Shown: positions 8,633-18,119 of the stretch, in pieces | How the letters are laid out: every line of letters begins with the position of its first letter | Position numbering within the stretch: position 1 is the first letter of the stretch | Source of the DNA: Paracoccus sp. M683 | GTDB lineage: Bacteria; Pseudomonadota; Alphaproteobacteria; Rhodobacterales; Rhodobacteraceae | Direction: 5' to 3' | Assembly: GCF_007096355.1 (NCBI RefSeq) | Contig: NZ_VKDF01000008.1 | Span: forward strand, 62,001 to 126,000 | Length of the DNA stretch: 64,000 nucleotides | The notes under the pieces: generated by a model | The model's database searches: none | The model's input: the letters and a program-made list of their open reading frames with translations, nothing else | Told to the model about the DNA's origin: nothing | Translations under genes and position numbers: made by a program

Positions 8633-9862
8633 ATGGCTAATCAGGGCCCCTGGGGCGGCGGAGGCGGCAATAACGGCGGCGATGACGAGGACGGCAAACG
8701 TCCCTCGAACCGCCCTTGGGGGGATCAGCGCCCCCCGAAGGAACCGCAGCGCCCGGAACGTCCCGGTCAGGGTGGCGAGCAGATCCCCGAGATCGAAGAG
8801 CTGATGAAGAAAGGCCAGGAACGGCTGCGCGTGCTGATGGGCGGTGGCCGTGGCGGCAACCGCCCCAATGGCGGCGGCGGCGGTGGGCGCGGCGGCCCCA
8901 GCTTCAGCCTGAACCGCTCGACCATCGGGTTGATCGGGCTGGGCGTGCTGGCGGCCTGGGCCTTCATGAGCTTTTACCGCGTGCAGACCAACCAGCAAAG
9001 CGTCGAGTTCCTGTTCGGTCGCGCCGTATCGGTGGGAACCGAGGGCCTGAACTTTGCCCCCTGGCCGGTGGTCCGCGCCGAGGTCGTTAACGTCACCGAT
9101 GAACGGGTGACCGAGATCGGCACCGGCTCTGGGCCGATGGATAGCGGGCTGATGCTTACCCGCGACCAGAACATCGTGGATATGGAATATCAGGTCGTCT
9201 GGAACATCAACGATCCGGCGAAATACCTGTTCAACCTTGCCGATCCGCGCGACACGATCCGCGCCGTGGCCGAATCCGCCATGCGCGACATTATCGCCCG
9301 CAGCGAGCTGGCACCGATCCTGAACCGTGACCGCGGCGCCATCGCCACCGATCTGAAGGATAATGTGCAACAGACGCTGGATGCCTATCAGTCGGGGATC
9401 AGCGTCGTCCGCGTCAACCTTGACCGCGCCGACCCGCCATCCGAGGTGATCGACGCCTTCCGCGAGGTGCAGGCCGCCCAGCAGGAACGCGACCGGCTGG
9501 AGAAAGAGGCAGACGCCTATGCCAACCGCGTTCTGGCAAATGCCCGAGGCGAGGCTGCGGCCCTGCTGGAACAGTCCGAGGCTTATCGCGCCCAGGCCGT
9601 CAACACCGCCGAGGGTGAGGCCGCGCGCTTCAACAGCGTCTATGAGGAATATGTGAAGGCGCCGGATGTGACCCGTCGCCGGATGTATCTGGAAACGATG
9701 GAACGTGTTCTGGGCGATGTGGACAAGGTCATTCTTGATCCCGCAACCACCGGCAATTCGGGCGTCGTGCCCTATCTGCCGCTGGATCAGCTGCGCCGCG
9801 ACCGGCCGGCTGACGCGAATACCTCGTCCAACACCACGACCACCAATCAGGGGGGCAACTGA
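8633..9862 (+). CDS. hflK: FtsH protease modulator HflK
   Basis: This 409-residue SPFH-family protein is anchored in the inner membrane and forms a large periplasmic complex with HflC that restrains the FtsH protease. The first 100 residues are Gly/Pro-rich and cytoplasmic (MANQGPWGGGGGNNGGDDED). One membrane helix follows at about 102-122 (GLIGLGVLAAWAFMSFYRV), then the SPFH domain starting VQTNQQSVEFLFGRAV and an Ala/Glu-rich coiled-coil region (VQAAQQERDRLEKEADAYAN). It overlaps hflC by one base (TGATG), so the two are translationally coupled. Confidence 0.94.
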   Translation: MANQGPWGGGGGNNGGDDEDGKRPSNRPWGDQRPPKEPQRPERPGQGGEQIPEIEELMKKGQERLRVLMGGGRGGNRPNGGGGGGRGGPSFSLNRSTIGLIGLGVLAAWAFMSFYRVQTNQQSVEFLFGRAVSVGTEGLNFAPWPVVRAEVVNVTDERVTEIGTGSGPMDSGLMLTRDQNIVDMEYQVVWNINDPAKYLFNLADPRDTIRAVAESAMRDIIARSELAPILNRDRGAIATDLKDNVQQTLDAYQSGISVVRVNLDRADPPSEVIDAFREVQAAQQERDRLEKEADAYANRVLANARGEAAALLEQSEAYRAQAVNTAEGEAARFNSVYEEYVKAPDVTRRRMYLETMERVLGDVDKVILDPATTGNSGVVPYLPLDQLRRDRPADANTSSNTTTTNQGGN

Positions 9863-11052
9863 TGGCCGCTCGCAGATCATTTCTGTCCATAATCGCTCTG
9901 CCGGCGCTGATCGTCATTGGCGTGGGGGTCATGTCCTCGCTGTTCATCGTGGATGAGCGCGAAAAGGCGCTGGTCCTGCGTCTTGGTCGCGTCGTCGATG
10001 TGAAGGAAGAGCCGGGACTGGCCGTCAAGGTGCCCTTCCTCGACAATGTCGAGAAATATGACGACCGTATCCTTGGCCTGCCAACCACGCCGATGGAGGT
10101 CACGCCGCTGGATGATCGCCGTCTGGTCGTCGACGCCTTTGCGCGCTGGCGGATCACCGATGTGGTGCGCTTCCGCCAGGCCGTTGGTGCCGGCGGGATC
10201 GAAGTCGCGCTTGTCCGGCTGGAACCGATTGTCAGCGCCGCCATCCGCGAGGTTCTGGGTTCGGTGCCCTCGACCGACGTGCTGTCGGATGACCGCACCA
10301 GCCTGATGAACCAGATCCGTGACGAGGCACGGCGCAACTCGACCGGTCTGGGCGTCGAAATCATCGACGTGCGCCTGACCCGCACCGACCTGCCCGAACA
10401 GAACCTTGCCGCCACCTATGCCCGGATGCGGGCGGAACGTGAACGCGAGGCTGCTGACGAGGTCGCGCGCGGTAACGAGGCCGCACAGCGCGTCCGCGCC
10501 GCAGCCGACCGGACCGTGGTGGAACTGACCTCCGAGGCGCGCAAACGTGCCGAGGTGGTGCGCGGCGAGGCCGATGCCGCACGGAACGCGATCTATGCCG
10601 ACGCCTTCGGGCGCGATCCCGAGTTCTTTGCCTTCACCCGCTCGATGCAATCCTATGAACGGGCCTTGCAGGGCCGCAACAGCGCCTTTGTGATGCAGCC
10701 CAACAGCGAATTCTTCGAGTATCTGGCCAATGACGGATCGGACCGGGCCAATCCCGCGCCGGTTCTGGTGCCGCTGCCCAATAGCACCAGCGACGCAGCC
10801 GAGGACGAGGTAAGCGAGGGGGCGGGTGACGAGGAACTGGTGACGCCGACGGTCACCGATCGCGAGGGCAACCCCTTGGGTGAATCCGCCGGCGTGACCC
10901 TGACCCCGGTGCCCGAAAGCCTGGTGACGCCACCGGAAGCACCCTCTGAAGTGATGCCCCCGGTGGCCGAGGATGGCGAGCAGCCGCCCGCTGCTCAACC
11001 GGATGCGGAACCGGATGCGGATGCGCCGGATCCGGCGCCGGCCGGGAACTGA
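9862..11052 (+). CDS. hflC: FtsH protease modulator HflC, with a long acidic C-terminal tail
   Basis: This 396-residue partner of HflK has an N-terminal membrane helix (FLSIIALPALIVIGVGVMSS), the SPFH domain (VDEREKALVLRLGRVVDVKE, then EPGLAVKVPFLDNVEKYD) and the long AEREREAADEVARGNEAAQR helix. The conserved region ends near residue 285 (FVMQPNSEFFEYL). About 110 further residues are disordered-looking, rich in Pro, Glu, Asp and Ala, and absent from a typical HflC of roughly 290-330 residues. Start and stop are clear; the tail is read through without a frameshift. A GC-rich hairpin follows the stop. Confidence 0.93.
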   Translation: MAARRSFLSIIALPALIVIGVGVMSSLFIVDEREKALVLRLGRVVDVKEEPGLAVKVPFLDNVEKYDDRILGLPTTPMEVTPLDDRRLVVDAFARWRITDVVRFRQAVGAGGIEVALVRLEPIVSAAIREVLGSVPSTDVLSDDRTSLMNQIRDEARRNSTGLGVEIIDVRLTRTDLPEQNLAATYARMRAEREREAADEVARGNEAAQRVRAAADRTVVELTSEARKRAEVVRGEADAARNAIYADAFGRDPEFFAFTRSMQSYERALQGRNSAFVMQPNSEFFEYLANDGSDRANPAPVLVPLPNSTSDAAEDEVSEGAGDEELVTPTVTDREGNPLGESAGVTLTPVPESLVTPPEAPSEVMPPVAEDGEQPPAAQPDAEPDADAPDPAPAGN

Positions 11053-11062
11053 GACTGCAAGG

Positions 11063-11093
11063 GGGCGGGCCGCGATGCGGACCCGCCCTTCTC
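11063..11093 (+). terminator. Possible weak terminator after hflC
   Basis: GGGCGGGCCGC pairs with GCGG-A-CCCGCCC (11063-11088) with a single bulged A and a 3-nt loop. The tail TTCTC is poor in T, so termination may be partial and leave read-through into the downstream protease gene. Confidence 0.5.
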
Positions 11094-11244
11094 GTAACAA
11101 AAGTCACGATCAGTTCACCCTGCGAGAGCGTGGTTTATTTGCAACGCATACCTAAATCCATTTCATATCAACCAGATTCCGACGCCCTGCGCTGTCACGC
11201 CTGCGGCACGCCGGAACCGTAGAACGATGATGAGGACCATCTGC

Positions 11245-12783
11245 ATGAAACCGATCTCTCGGAAATTCCTTACCGCCTCGGCGCTTGCCGTTTCCCTTGG
11301 GCTTGGCGTCGCGGGCGCGCAGCAGGCGATCGAGAACGCCCCATCGGACATCTCGCCCGAGGTGCAGCAGCAGGCGCAAGAGGCCGCCAACCAGAACCAG
11401 CCCCTGCAAGCGCCCTCGCAGGTGATGCCCGACAGCTTTGCCGATCTGGTCGAGCGCGTCGCACCGGCCGTCGTGAACATCACCACCACGGCGGTCGTGT
11501 CGCAGCCGGCCTTTGGCCAGGGCCCCAACTTTCCCGAAGGCAGCCCGTTTTCGGACCTGTTCCGCGATTTCGGCTTTCCCGGCATGCCTGATGGCGGGCC
11601 GCGCGTACCGCAGCGCTCGAACGCGCTTGGCTCGGGCTTCGTGATCTCGTCGGATGGCTTCATCGTCACGAACAACCACGTCATCGAAGGCGCTGACGAG
11701 ATCGAGATCGAGTTCTATTCGGGCGAGAAACTGCCGGCCGAAGTGATCGGAACCGATCCCAAGACCGACATCGCCCTGCTGAAGGTGCAGCGCGACGAGC
11801 CGCTGCCTTTCGTCGAATTCGGCGATTCCGACACGGCGCGGATGGGCGATTGGGTTCTGGCCATGGGCAACCCGTTGGGGCAGGGCTTTTCGGCCTCGAC
11901 CGGGATCGTTTCGGCGCGGAACCGCGAATTGGCCGGCACCTATGACGACTATCTGCAAACCGATGCTGCCATCAACCGCGGCAATTCGGGCGGCCCGCTG
12001 TTTGACATGCAGGGCCGGGTGATCGGCGTGAACACCGCGATCCTGTCGCCCAATGGCGGCTCGATCGGGATCGGTTTCTCGATGGCGTCCAACGTGGTCG
12101 CCAAGGTCGTCGACCAGTTGCAGGAATTTGGCGAAACCCGGCGCGGTTGGCTGGGTGTGACCATCCAGGACGTCACGCCCGACATGGCCGAGGCCCTGGG
12201 TATCGACCAGGATGGCGGCGCGATGATCACCGAGGTGATGGACGGGCCCGCCAAGGCTGCCGGTCTTGAGGCGGGTGATGTGATCACCGAATTCGCCGGC
12301 GGCAAGGTCGAGGATTCGGGCGAGTTGGTGCGCCGCGTGGCCGATTCCCCCGCGGGCGAGCCTGTCGATGTGCTGGTGCTGCGCGATGGCGAGCAGATGA
12401 CCATGCAGGTCACGCTTGGCCGGCGCGAACTGGCCGAAGGCCAGGGTGCAAGCTCGGTTACCACGGGCAGCGATCAAAGCGAGGGTCTGGTGCTGGGCAT
12501 GACGCTGTCGCCCCTCACGCCCGAGGTCGCTGCCGAACTGGGCGTTGCGGCCGACCTGAATGGCCTGGTCGTGCGCGAGGTCGATGCCGAGGGCGTCGCC
12601 GCCGAAAAGGGGCTGGCCGTCGGCGATGTGATCGTCGAGGCGGGGCAGCAACCGCTGGCGTCGCTGTCGGATCTGGAAGCGCAAGTCGATACGGCCCGCG
12701 AGGCCGGGCGCAAGTCGATCCTGCTGCTGATCCGCCGCGCTGGCGAGCCTCGTTTCGTGGCGCTGCCGATTCAGGACAGCTGA
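11245..12783 (+). CDS. Periplasmic Do-family serine protease (DegP/DegQ-like)
   Basis: This is a 512-residue HtrA-type protease and chaperone. The signal peptide is at residues 1-25 (KFLTASALAVSLGLGVAGAQ). The trypsin-like domain has the catalytic triad in VTNNHVI (His), TDIALLKV (Asp) and GNSGGPLFD (Ser). Two PDZ domains follow (about 275-365 and 395-500), starting RRGWLGVTIQDVTPDMAEAL and EGLVLGMTLSPLTPEVAAEL. The frame opens at 11227, but the ATG at 11245 has GAGG nine bases upstream and begins the signal peptide. hflK-hflC-protease is a common order in Rhodobacteraceae and links membrane and envelope quality control. Confidence 0.93.
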   Translation: MKPISRKFLTASALAVSLGLGVAGAQQAIENAPSDISPEVQQQAQEAANQNQPLQAPSQVMPDSFADLVERVAPAVVNITTTAVVSQPAFGQGPNFPEGSPFSDLFRDFGFPGMPDGGPRVPQRSNALGSGFVISSDGFIVTNNHVIEGADEIEIEFYSGEKLPAEVIGTDPKTDIALLKVQRDEPLPFVEFGDSDTARMGDWVLAMGNPLGQGFSASTGIVSARNRELAGTYDDYLQTDAAINRGNSGGPLFDMQGRVIGVNTAILSPNGGSIGIGFSMASNVVAKVVDQLQEFGETRRGWLGVTIQDVTPDMAEALGIDQDGGAMITEVMDGPAKAAGLEAGDVITEFAGGKVEDSGELVRRVADSPAGEPVDVLVLRDGEQMTMQVTLGRRELAEGQGASSVTTGSDQSEGLVLGMTLSPLTPEVAAELGVAADLNGLVVREVDAEGVAAEKGLAVGDVIVEAGQQPLASLSDLEAQVDTAREAGRKSILLLIRRAGEPRFVALPIQDS

Positions 12784-13230
<447 letters not shown>

Positions 13231-13319
13231 GGTCGCCTTTCGTCCGGAAATGTCGCCTGTTGTCCGGGCGGTTTGGTCCGAGCGCGTTAACTGGCCTTGA
13301 ACGACCGGAGAAAGCCCTG

Positions 13320-14204
13320 ATGTCTGAACTTGTCCTGACCGTCACCTGCCACTCGCGCCGTGGCATCGTTGCCGCGATTGCGAATTTCCTGGCCGAGAAT
13401 GGCTGCAACATCACCGACTCGGCGCAGTTCGATGACATGGCCAATGGCATGTTCTTCATGCGGGTCAGTTTCCGGTCGGAACAGGGCGTTGATGCGGCAA
13501 CCCTGCGCAGCGGCTTTGCCCCCGTCGCCGATACGATGGGAATGGACTGGGCGATCCATGATCCTTCGGTCCGGGCGCGGGTTCTGCTGATGGTGTCGAA
13601 TTTCGGACATTGCCTGAACGACCTGCTGTATCGCTGGCAGATCGGCGCGCTGCCGGTGGATATCGTCGGCGTGGTCAGCAACCACATGACCTATCAGAAG
13701 GTGGTGGTGAACCATGACCTGCCGTTCCACCACGTCCGCGTGACCCCGGAAAACAAGCCTCAGGCCGAGGCGCGTCTGCTGGAAATCGTGGACGAGACGG
13801 GCGCCGATCTGGTCGTTCTGGCGCGCTATATGCAGGTTCTGTCGGATGCGCTGTGCCAGAAGATGTCGGGGCGGATCATCAATATCCATCACAGCTTCCT
13901 GCCCAGCTTCAAGGGTGCGAACCCTTACAAGCAGGCGTTCGAACGCGGGGTAAAGCTAATCGGCGCGACCGCGCATTATGTGACGGCCGATCTGGATGAG
14001 GGCCCGATCATCGAACAGGACACGGTGCGGGTGACGCATGCACAATCGGCTGCCGATTATGTGACGCTTGGCCGCGATGTCGAGGCGCAGGTGCTGGCGC
14101 GGGCGATCCATGCCCATATCCATCACCGGGTGTTCCTGAACGGGGGCAAGACGGTCGTGTTCCCTGCCAGCCCCGGCGGCTATGCCAGCGAGCGGATGGG
14201 CTGA
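13320..14204 (+). CDS. purU: Formyltetrahydrofolate deformylase
   Basis: This 294-residue enzyme hydrolyses 10-formyl-THF to formate and THF, balancing the one-carbon pool. It has an N-terminal ACT domain (VLTVTCHSRRGIVAAIANFL, about 1-80), then a formyltransferase fold with VSNFGHCLNDLLYRW. The catalytic Asn-His-Asp set is NIHHSFLPSFKGANPYKQAF and TADLDEGPIIEQD. The start at 13320 follows GGAGAAAGCCCTG; the upstream in-frame ATG at 13260 lacks family sequence. It is convergent with the TetR gene with only 8 bp between stops. Confidence 0.96.
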   Translation: MSELVLTVTCHSRRGIVAAIANFLAENGCNITDSAQFDDMANGMFFMRVSFRSEQGVDAATLRSGFAPVADTMGMDWAIHDPSVRARVLLMVSNFGHCLNDLLYRWQIGALPVDIVGVVSNHMTYQKVVVNHDLPFHHVRVTPENKPQAEARLLEIVDETGADLVVLARYMQVLSDALCQKMSGRIINIHHSFLPSFKGANPYKQAFERGVKLIGATAHYVTADLDEGPIIEQDTVRVTHAQSAADYVTLGRDVEAQVLARAIHAHIHHRVFLNGGKTVVFPASPGGYASERMG

Positions 14205-14212
14205 AAACAGCC

Positions 14213-14866
14213 CTAAGCGCTTCGCGCGGTCAGCCTGACATTGGCCACGGCCATGGTTTCCATATAGTTCTCGAATACGCGATGGGCGGCCTGGTATCCG
14301 GTCAATCCCGCATGCCATTCGGTCATGTTGCCGTCCAGCGCCATGCGCGCCAGACCAAACAGCAGGCAGCGTCCCGCGATCAGGATTGCGGTGTTGTCCG
14401 CGTCATCGGGGATTTGCCCCTTTTCCTTGGCCGCGTTCAGCAGCCGGATCATCAGGTCATGCATCGACCGGATGTAACGGGCCAGCCGCTCATTCCCTTC
14501 CAGATCGACCAGTTTGGCATGTTGCAGCAGCCGGAACTGATCGGGGTTTTCAAAGGCCCAATCCAGATAAGCACTGCCGAGCGCTCCAAACTGCGCAACC
14601 GGATCGTCATGCGGGGCGCGGGTGACGGTGCGCAGGCAATTGTCGAACAGCTTGATCAGCCCCTGCTCGGCCAGGGTATCCAGAATATCCTGGACCGAGC
14701 CGAAAACCTCGCGCACGGCCTGTTCATCCTGGCCGGCGCGATCGGCGATCTGGCCGAGATCGGGGAATGACGGACGATGTTCCGCAATCAGTTCCAACAG
14801 CGCCTGAGAGACGCTGTCGTGCAAGCCAGACTTGTGGCGGTCAGGATGTGATCCGGCATGTGTCAT
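14213..14866 (-). CDS. TetR-family transcriptional regulator
   Basis: This 217-residue regulator has an N-terminal helix-turn-helix of the TetR type at about 15-60 (LLELIAEHRPSFPDLGQIAD, QDEQAVREVFGSVQDILDTL). The C-terminal ligand and dimer domain is all-helical (YLDWAFENPDQFRLLQHAKL, then AILIAGRCLLFGLARMALDG). The DNA-recognition helix is less canonical than in TetR. The start at 14866 begins MTHAGSHPDR; an in-frame start at 14920 gives only unsupported sequence. A perfect palindrome 107 bp upstream could be its operator. The ligand is unknown; the only nearby candidate targets are itself and typA. Confidence 0.8.
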   Translation of the reverse strand: MTHAGSHPDRHKSGLHDSVSQALLELIAEHRPSFPDLGQIADRAGQDEQAVREVFGSVQDILDTLAEQGLIKLFDNCLRTVTRAPHDDPVAQFGALGSAYLDWAFENPDQFRLLQHAKLVDLEGNERLARYIRSMHDLMIRLLNAAKEKGQIPDDADNTAILIAGRCLLFGLARMALDGNMTEWHAGLTGYQAAHRVFENYMETMAVANVRLTARSA

Positions 14867-14972
14867 CGTAAGCTCAAGCGTAGCACCAAGGCCGGTGAAC
14901 GCGGAATGAAAAACGACCAAAAAGCGCGTAATTGCGCGTTTTCAATCATGCAGGGCGGCATATGCCTGATTG

Positions 14973-14989
14973 TGCAATCAAAGATTGCA
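14973..14989. promoter_or_regulatory. Palindromic operator candidate upstream of the TetR gene
   Basis: TGCAATC-AAA-GATTGCA is a perfect 17-bp palindrome. On the minus strand it lies just after TTGAAA (a -35-like hexamer, about 15013-15018), in the typA-TetR gap. Size and symmetry suit a TetR dimer. A weaker symmetric element (A-run, GCGC, 6 bp, GCGC, T-run at 14919-14942) lies closer to the gene. Confidence 0.45.
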
Positions 14990-15048
14990 TATTCCCGCAG
15001 ACTTTTGATGCTTTTCAAACCGTTGTCGACAAACCCTGGACTTACGGA

Positions 15049-16869
15049 TCAAGAATCAGCGCGTGACTGACGCTTGCGCTCATGCGGGTCAAGGAAGCGC
15101 TTGCGCAGCCGGATGTTCTTGGGCGTGACCTCGACCAGTTCATCATCGTCGATATAGGCGATGGCCTCTTCCAGCGACATGCGAACCGGGGGGGTCAGGC
15201 GCACGGCCTCGTCCGTGCCCGAGGCGCGAACGTTGGTCAGCTTCTTACCCTTCAGCGGGTTCACTTCCAGATCGTTGTCGCGCGAGTGTTCGCCGATGAT
15301 CATGCCGGTATAGATCTGTTCCTGCGCGCCGATGAACATCTTGCCGCGTTCTTCCAGGTTCCACAGCGCATAAGCGACGGAAACGCCGTTCTCCATGCTG
15401 ATCAGCACGCCCTGACGGCGACCCTGAATCGCGCCCTTGTAAGGCGCCCAACCATGGAAAATACGGTTCAACACGCCATTGCCGCGCGTGTCGGTCATGA
15501 ACTCGCCATGATAGCCGATCAGCCCGCGCGACGGCACATGGGCAACGATCCGCGTCTTGCCGACGCCGGCCGGGCGCATGTCGACCATGTCACCCTTGCG
15601 GTCGCCGGTCAGCTTTTCGATGACAACGCCGGTATATTCGTCATCCACGTCGATGATGACTTCCTCGATCGGTTCCATCCGCTCGCCATCTTCCTCCTGG
15701 AAGATCACGCGGGGGCGGCTGATCGACAGCTCGTATCCCTCGCGGCGCATGTTCTCGATCAACACACCCATCTGCAATTCGCCCCGGCCCGAGACGATGA
15801 AGGCATCGCCGCCCGGCGTATCCTCGACCTTGATGGCGACGTTGGATTCGGCCTCTTTCATCAGGCGTTCGCGGATGACGCGCGATTGCACCTTCTTGCC
15901 GTCCTGACCGGCAAGCGGGCTGTCATTGATGCCAAAGGTCACGCTGATGGTGGGCGGGTCGATGGGCTGGGCGGGCAGGGCGGTGTTTACATCGGGCGCG
16001 GCCAGCGTGTCGGCAACGGTGGCCTTGGCCATGCCGGCGATGGTGACGATGTCACCGGCAACAGCCTCGTCGATGGGCTGCTGGTTCAGCCCGCGGAAGG
16101 CCAGCACCTTGGAGATGCGGAACTGCTCGATCCGCTCGCCATCGCGAGACAGCGCCTTCAGCGTGTCGCCGGCCTTGGCGCGGCCTGCCTCGACCCGGCC
16201 GGTCAGCAGACGGCCCAGGAAGTTGTCGGCGCCAAGCGTGGTGGCCAGCATCTGGAACGGTTCGCCCTGGCGGGCGATCTGCTTGGGCGGCTGGACATGG
16301 CGCAACACCATGTCGAACAGCGCCGACATATCCTTGCGCGGGCCGTCCAGCGTCTCGTCGGCCCAACCGCCTATGCCCGAGGCATAGAGATGGGGGAAAT
16401 CCAGCTGTTCATCAGTCGCGCCCAGATTGGCGAACAGGTCAAAGACATCGTTCAGCGCGTCGTCGGGTTCGGCCGCCGGTTTGTCGACCTTGTTCAGCAC
16501 CACGATGGGGCGCAGCCCAAGCGCCAGTGCCTTCGAGGTCACGAACTTGGTCTGCGGCATCGGGCCTTCGGCGGCATCGACCAGCAGGCAGACGCCATCG
16601 ACCATCGACAGGATGCGTTCCACCTCGCCGCCGAAATCGGCGTGGCCGGGCGTGTCGACGATATTGATGCGGGTGCCTTTCCATTCGACCGAAGTGGCCT
16701 TGGCCAGAATGGTGATGCCGCGTTCGCGTTCGATGTCATTGCTGTCCATCATGCGTTCGGCAGTCGCCTGATTTTCGCGGAAGGCGCCGGACTGCTTCAG
16801 CAGCTCGTCCACCAGCGTGGTCTTGCCATGGTCGACATGGGCGATGATGGCGATATTGCGGATATCCAT
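15049..16869 (-). CDS. typA: Translational GTPase TypA/BipA
   Basis: This 606-residue ribosome-binding GTPase is involved in 50S assembly and stress or cold adaptation. The G motifs are G1 [10 protein letters not shown]2-region RGITI, G3 DTPGHADF and G4 NKVDKP. Domain II and the EF-G-like III/V regions follow ([20 protein letters not shown], then [20 protein letters not shown]). The C-terminus is typical ([16 protein letters not shown]). The start at 16869 begins [16 protein letters not shown]. It is divergent from the RTX protein gene with 119 bp between. Confidence 0.97.
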   Translation of the reverse strand: MDIRNIAIIAHVDHGKTTLVDELLKQSGAFRENQATAERMMDSNDIERERGITILAKATSVEWKGTRINIVDTPGHADFGGEVERILSMVDGVCLLVDAAEGPMPQTKFVTSKALALGLRPIVVLNKVDKPAAEPDDALNDVFDLFANLGATDEQLDFPHLYASGIGGWADETLDGPRKDMSALFDMVLRHVQPPKQIARQGEPFQMLATTLGADNFLGRLLTGRVEAGRAKAGDTLKALSRDGERIEQFRISKVLAFRGLNQQPIDEAVAGDIVTIAGMAKATVADTLAAPDVNTALPAQPIDPPTISVTFGINDSPLAGQDGKKVQSRVIRERLMKEAESNVAIKVEDTPGGDAFIVSGRGELQMGVLIENMRREGYELSISRPRVIFQEEDGERMEPIEEVIIDVDDEYTGVVIEKLTGDRKGDMVDMRPAGVGKTRIVAHVPSRGLIGYHGEFMTDTRGNGVLNRIFHGWAPYKGAIQGRRQGVLISMENGVSVAYALWNLEERGKMFIGAQEQIYTGMIIGEHSRDNDLEVNPLKGKKLTNVRASGTDEAVRLTPPVRMSLEEAIAYIDDDELVEVTPKNIRLRKRFLDPHERKRQSRADS

Positions 16870-16988
16870 GGGGCGCGTCCTTCACTCTGCGCGGGTGCCC
16901 TAGCGAAACGGACCGGGAAACACCAGCGTGAATTGACAGGTATGCGGCGGCACCCCACGGCAAACTCTCTTTTTACAATACCTGACGA

Positions 16989-17669
16989 GTGAAGCGCAGA
17001 GTGGCGGCATTCAACGGCAAAGAGTTCACGAACGACGTTTTGTGCGGAACCAGCAGTGGCGATACCATGCGTGGCTATACCGGGAATGACAAGATTTTCG
17101 GCTATGGCGGCCCGGACGAGATCGAGGGCGGAACGGGCAACGACACCCTGGATGGCGGTCGCGGCGAAGATACGATTTACAATGACGACGGCGATGACCT
17201 GATCGCGGGCGGGCTTGGCCGGGATATTCTGGTGCTGAACGCCCATCGCGCACCTATCCGGGTCGACCTGATGGAAACCGGTCCGCAGGATACCGGGCAG
17301 GGCCTGGATACGATCCGCAGCATTGAATACGTCTATATCTACGAGCGCGATGGCACCAATGGCGCCTGGCTGCGCGGTGGTGCGGGCAGCGAGGTGCTGC
17401 CCGGTGCCTGGGGCAATGACACGCTGACCGGCGGTGGCGGGGCCGACGCGTTCCAGTTCCGCAATGGTCAGGATGTGGTGACCGATTTCGGCGTCACGTT
17501 CGACCAGCTGGTCTATCTGGGTAGCGTCGAGACCTGTAAGCAGGCGGTCGCGAATGCCGAGGTGGTCGATGGCAATCTGGTGCTGAGCTTCTCGGCCAGC
17601 GACAGCGTGACGCTGGTTGGCGTTGACCATCTGGGCCGGATTGACCAGTGGCTCAGCCTGGAAGGCTGA
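16989..17669 (+). CDS. RTX-type calcium-binding repeat protein, orphan
   Basis: This 226-residue protein has degenerate and complete nonapeptide repeats of the hemolysin type near its N-terminus (GGTGNDTLDGGRGEDTIY, DDGDDLIAGGLGRD) and again at about 137-147 (GNDTLTGGGGADAF). These form a Ca2+-binding beta-roll. The C-terminal region FQFRNGQDVVTDFGVTFDQL resembles the terminal targeting part of type I secreted RTX proteins. No enzymatic domain is present and no ABC/MFP/TolC secretion genes are in the window. Both candidate starts are GTG (16989, 17001), neither with a strong ribosome site, so the N-terminus is uncertain. Confidence 0.75.
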   Translation: MKRRVAAFNGKEFTNDVLCGTSSGDTMRGYTGNDKIFGYGGPDEIEGGTGNDTLDGGRGEDTIYNDDGDDLIAGGLGRDILVLNAHRAPIRVDLMETGPQDTGQGLDTIRSIEYVYIYERDGTNGAWLRGGAGSEVLPGAWGNDTLTGGGGADAFQFRNGQDVVTDFGVTFDQLVYLGSVETCKQAVANAEVVDGNLVLSFSASDSVTLVGVDHLGRIDQWLSLEG

Positions 17670-17695
17670 TCGGGTTCAGAACAGCACTGATTCAT

Positions 17696-17738
17696 AAAAA
17701 ACATGGTGCGCGCGCAGGGGGAAATCCGCGCGCGCACC
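17696..17738 (-). terminator. Rho-independent terminator for the micro-ORF pair
   Basis: A perfect 11-bp inverted repeat (GGTGCGCGCGC at 17705-17715 and its complement at 17728-17738) is followed on the minus strand by AT, G and six T residues (17701-17696). It lies 26 bp beyond the stop of the second micro-ORF, which supports real transcription of that pair. Confidence 0.75.
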
Positions 17739-17763
17739 GATGATCGACCGTGGCAATATCGCG

Positions 17764-17838
17764 CTATCGCAGTCCCAGAACGGACAGGATCAGCAGGACG
17801 ATAACCACCAGGCCGACGATGTAGATGATCGAGTTCAT
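17764..17838 (-). CDS. 24-residue single-helix membrane micropeptide (copy 2)
   Basis: ATG at 17838 to TAG at 17764 encodes 24 residues beginning MNSIIYIVGLVVIVLLILSV and ending LGLR. After the polar MNS the peptide is almost wholly aliphatic, the length of one membrane helix, with Arg at the end. AAGGG lies 8 bases upstream. The neighbour 56 bp upstream encodes nearly the same peptide (shared MNSIIY-x-VGLVV). Duplication, good ribosome sites and a following terminator argue that it is genuine. The function is unknown; an inner-membrane location is inferred. Confidence 0.75.
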   Translation of the reverse strand: MNSIIYIVGLVVIVLLILSVLGLR

Positions 17839-17894
17839 GCGCGGCGCCCTTGTGTCAATGGGCCTGTCGGCGGGGCCGACGGGCTGGGAAATGG

Positions 17895-17963
17895 TCAGGT
17901 GACCAGTGAAATGACAGCCAGGACGACGACGACCAGACCGACAAGATAAATGATGGAATTCAT
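17895..17963 (-). CDS. 22-residue single-helix membrane micropeptide (copy 1)
   Basis: ATG at 17963 to TGA at 17895 encodes 22 residues: MNSIIYLVGLVVVVLAVISL then VT. GGAGAAA precedes the start by 4 bases, a strong ribosome site. The first 11 residues match the downstream copy except Leu for Ile at position 7, while the DNA differs at many synonymous positions (for example ATT-TAT-CTT against ATC-TAC-ATC). The protein sequence is therefore under selection. It is probably a single transmembrane helix; its role is unknown. Transcription would run from here through copy 2 to the terminator at 17738. Confidence 0.75.
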   Translation of the reverse strand: MNSIIYLVGLVVVVLAVISLVT

Positions 17964-18119
17964 CTGCTTTCTCCGTTTCGTTGCGGAATGCTCTGGCCTC
18001 TGGGGCTGATCATCCCGATCTGAGGAAGCAACGAACAAAACGGTGTGGGGTTCCGCCGAATCGTCCCGGCTGTGCGGCAGTGATGCGGATCGGCCGGGCG
18101 CAAGCCAGCCATCACCGGC

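Noticed and set aside
14919..14942. A terminator for typA (GCGC hairpin with A- and T-runs)
   Set aside because: The stem is only 4 bp with a mismatch, and it lies downstream of the probable TetR promoter and operator, where termination would block that gene.
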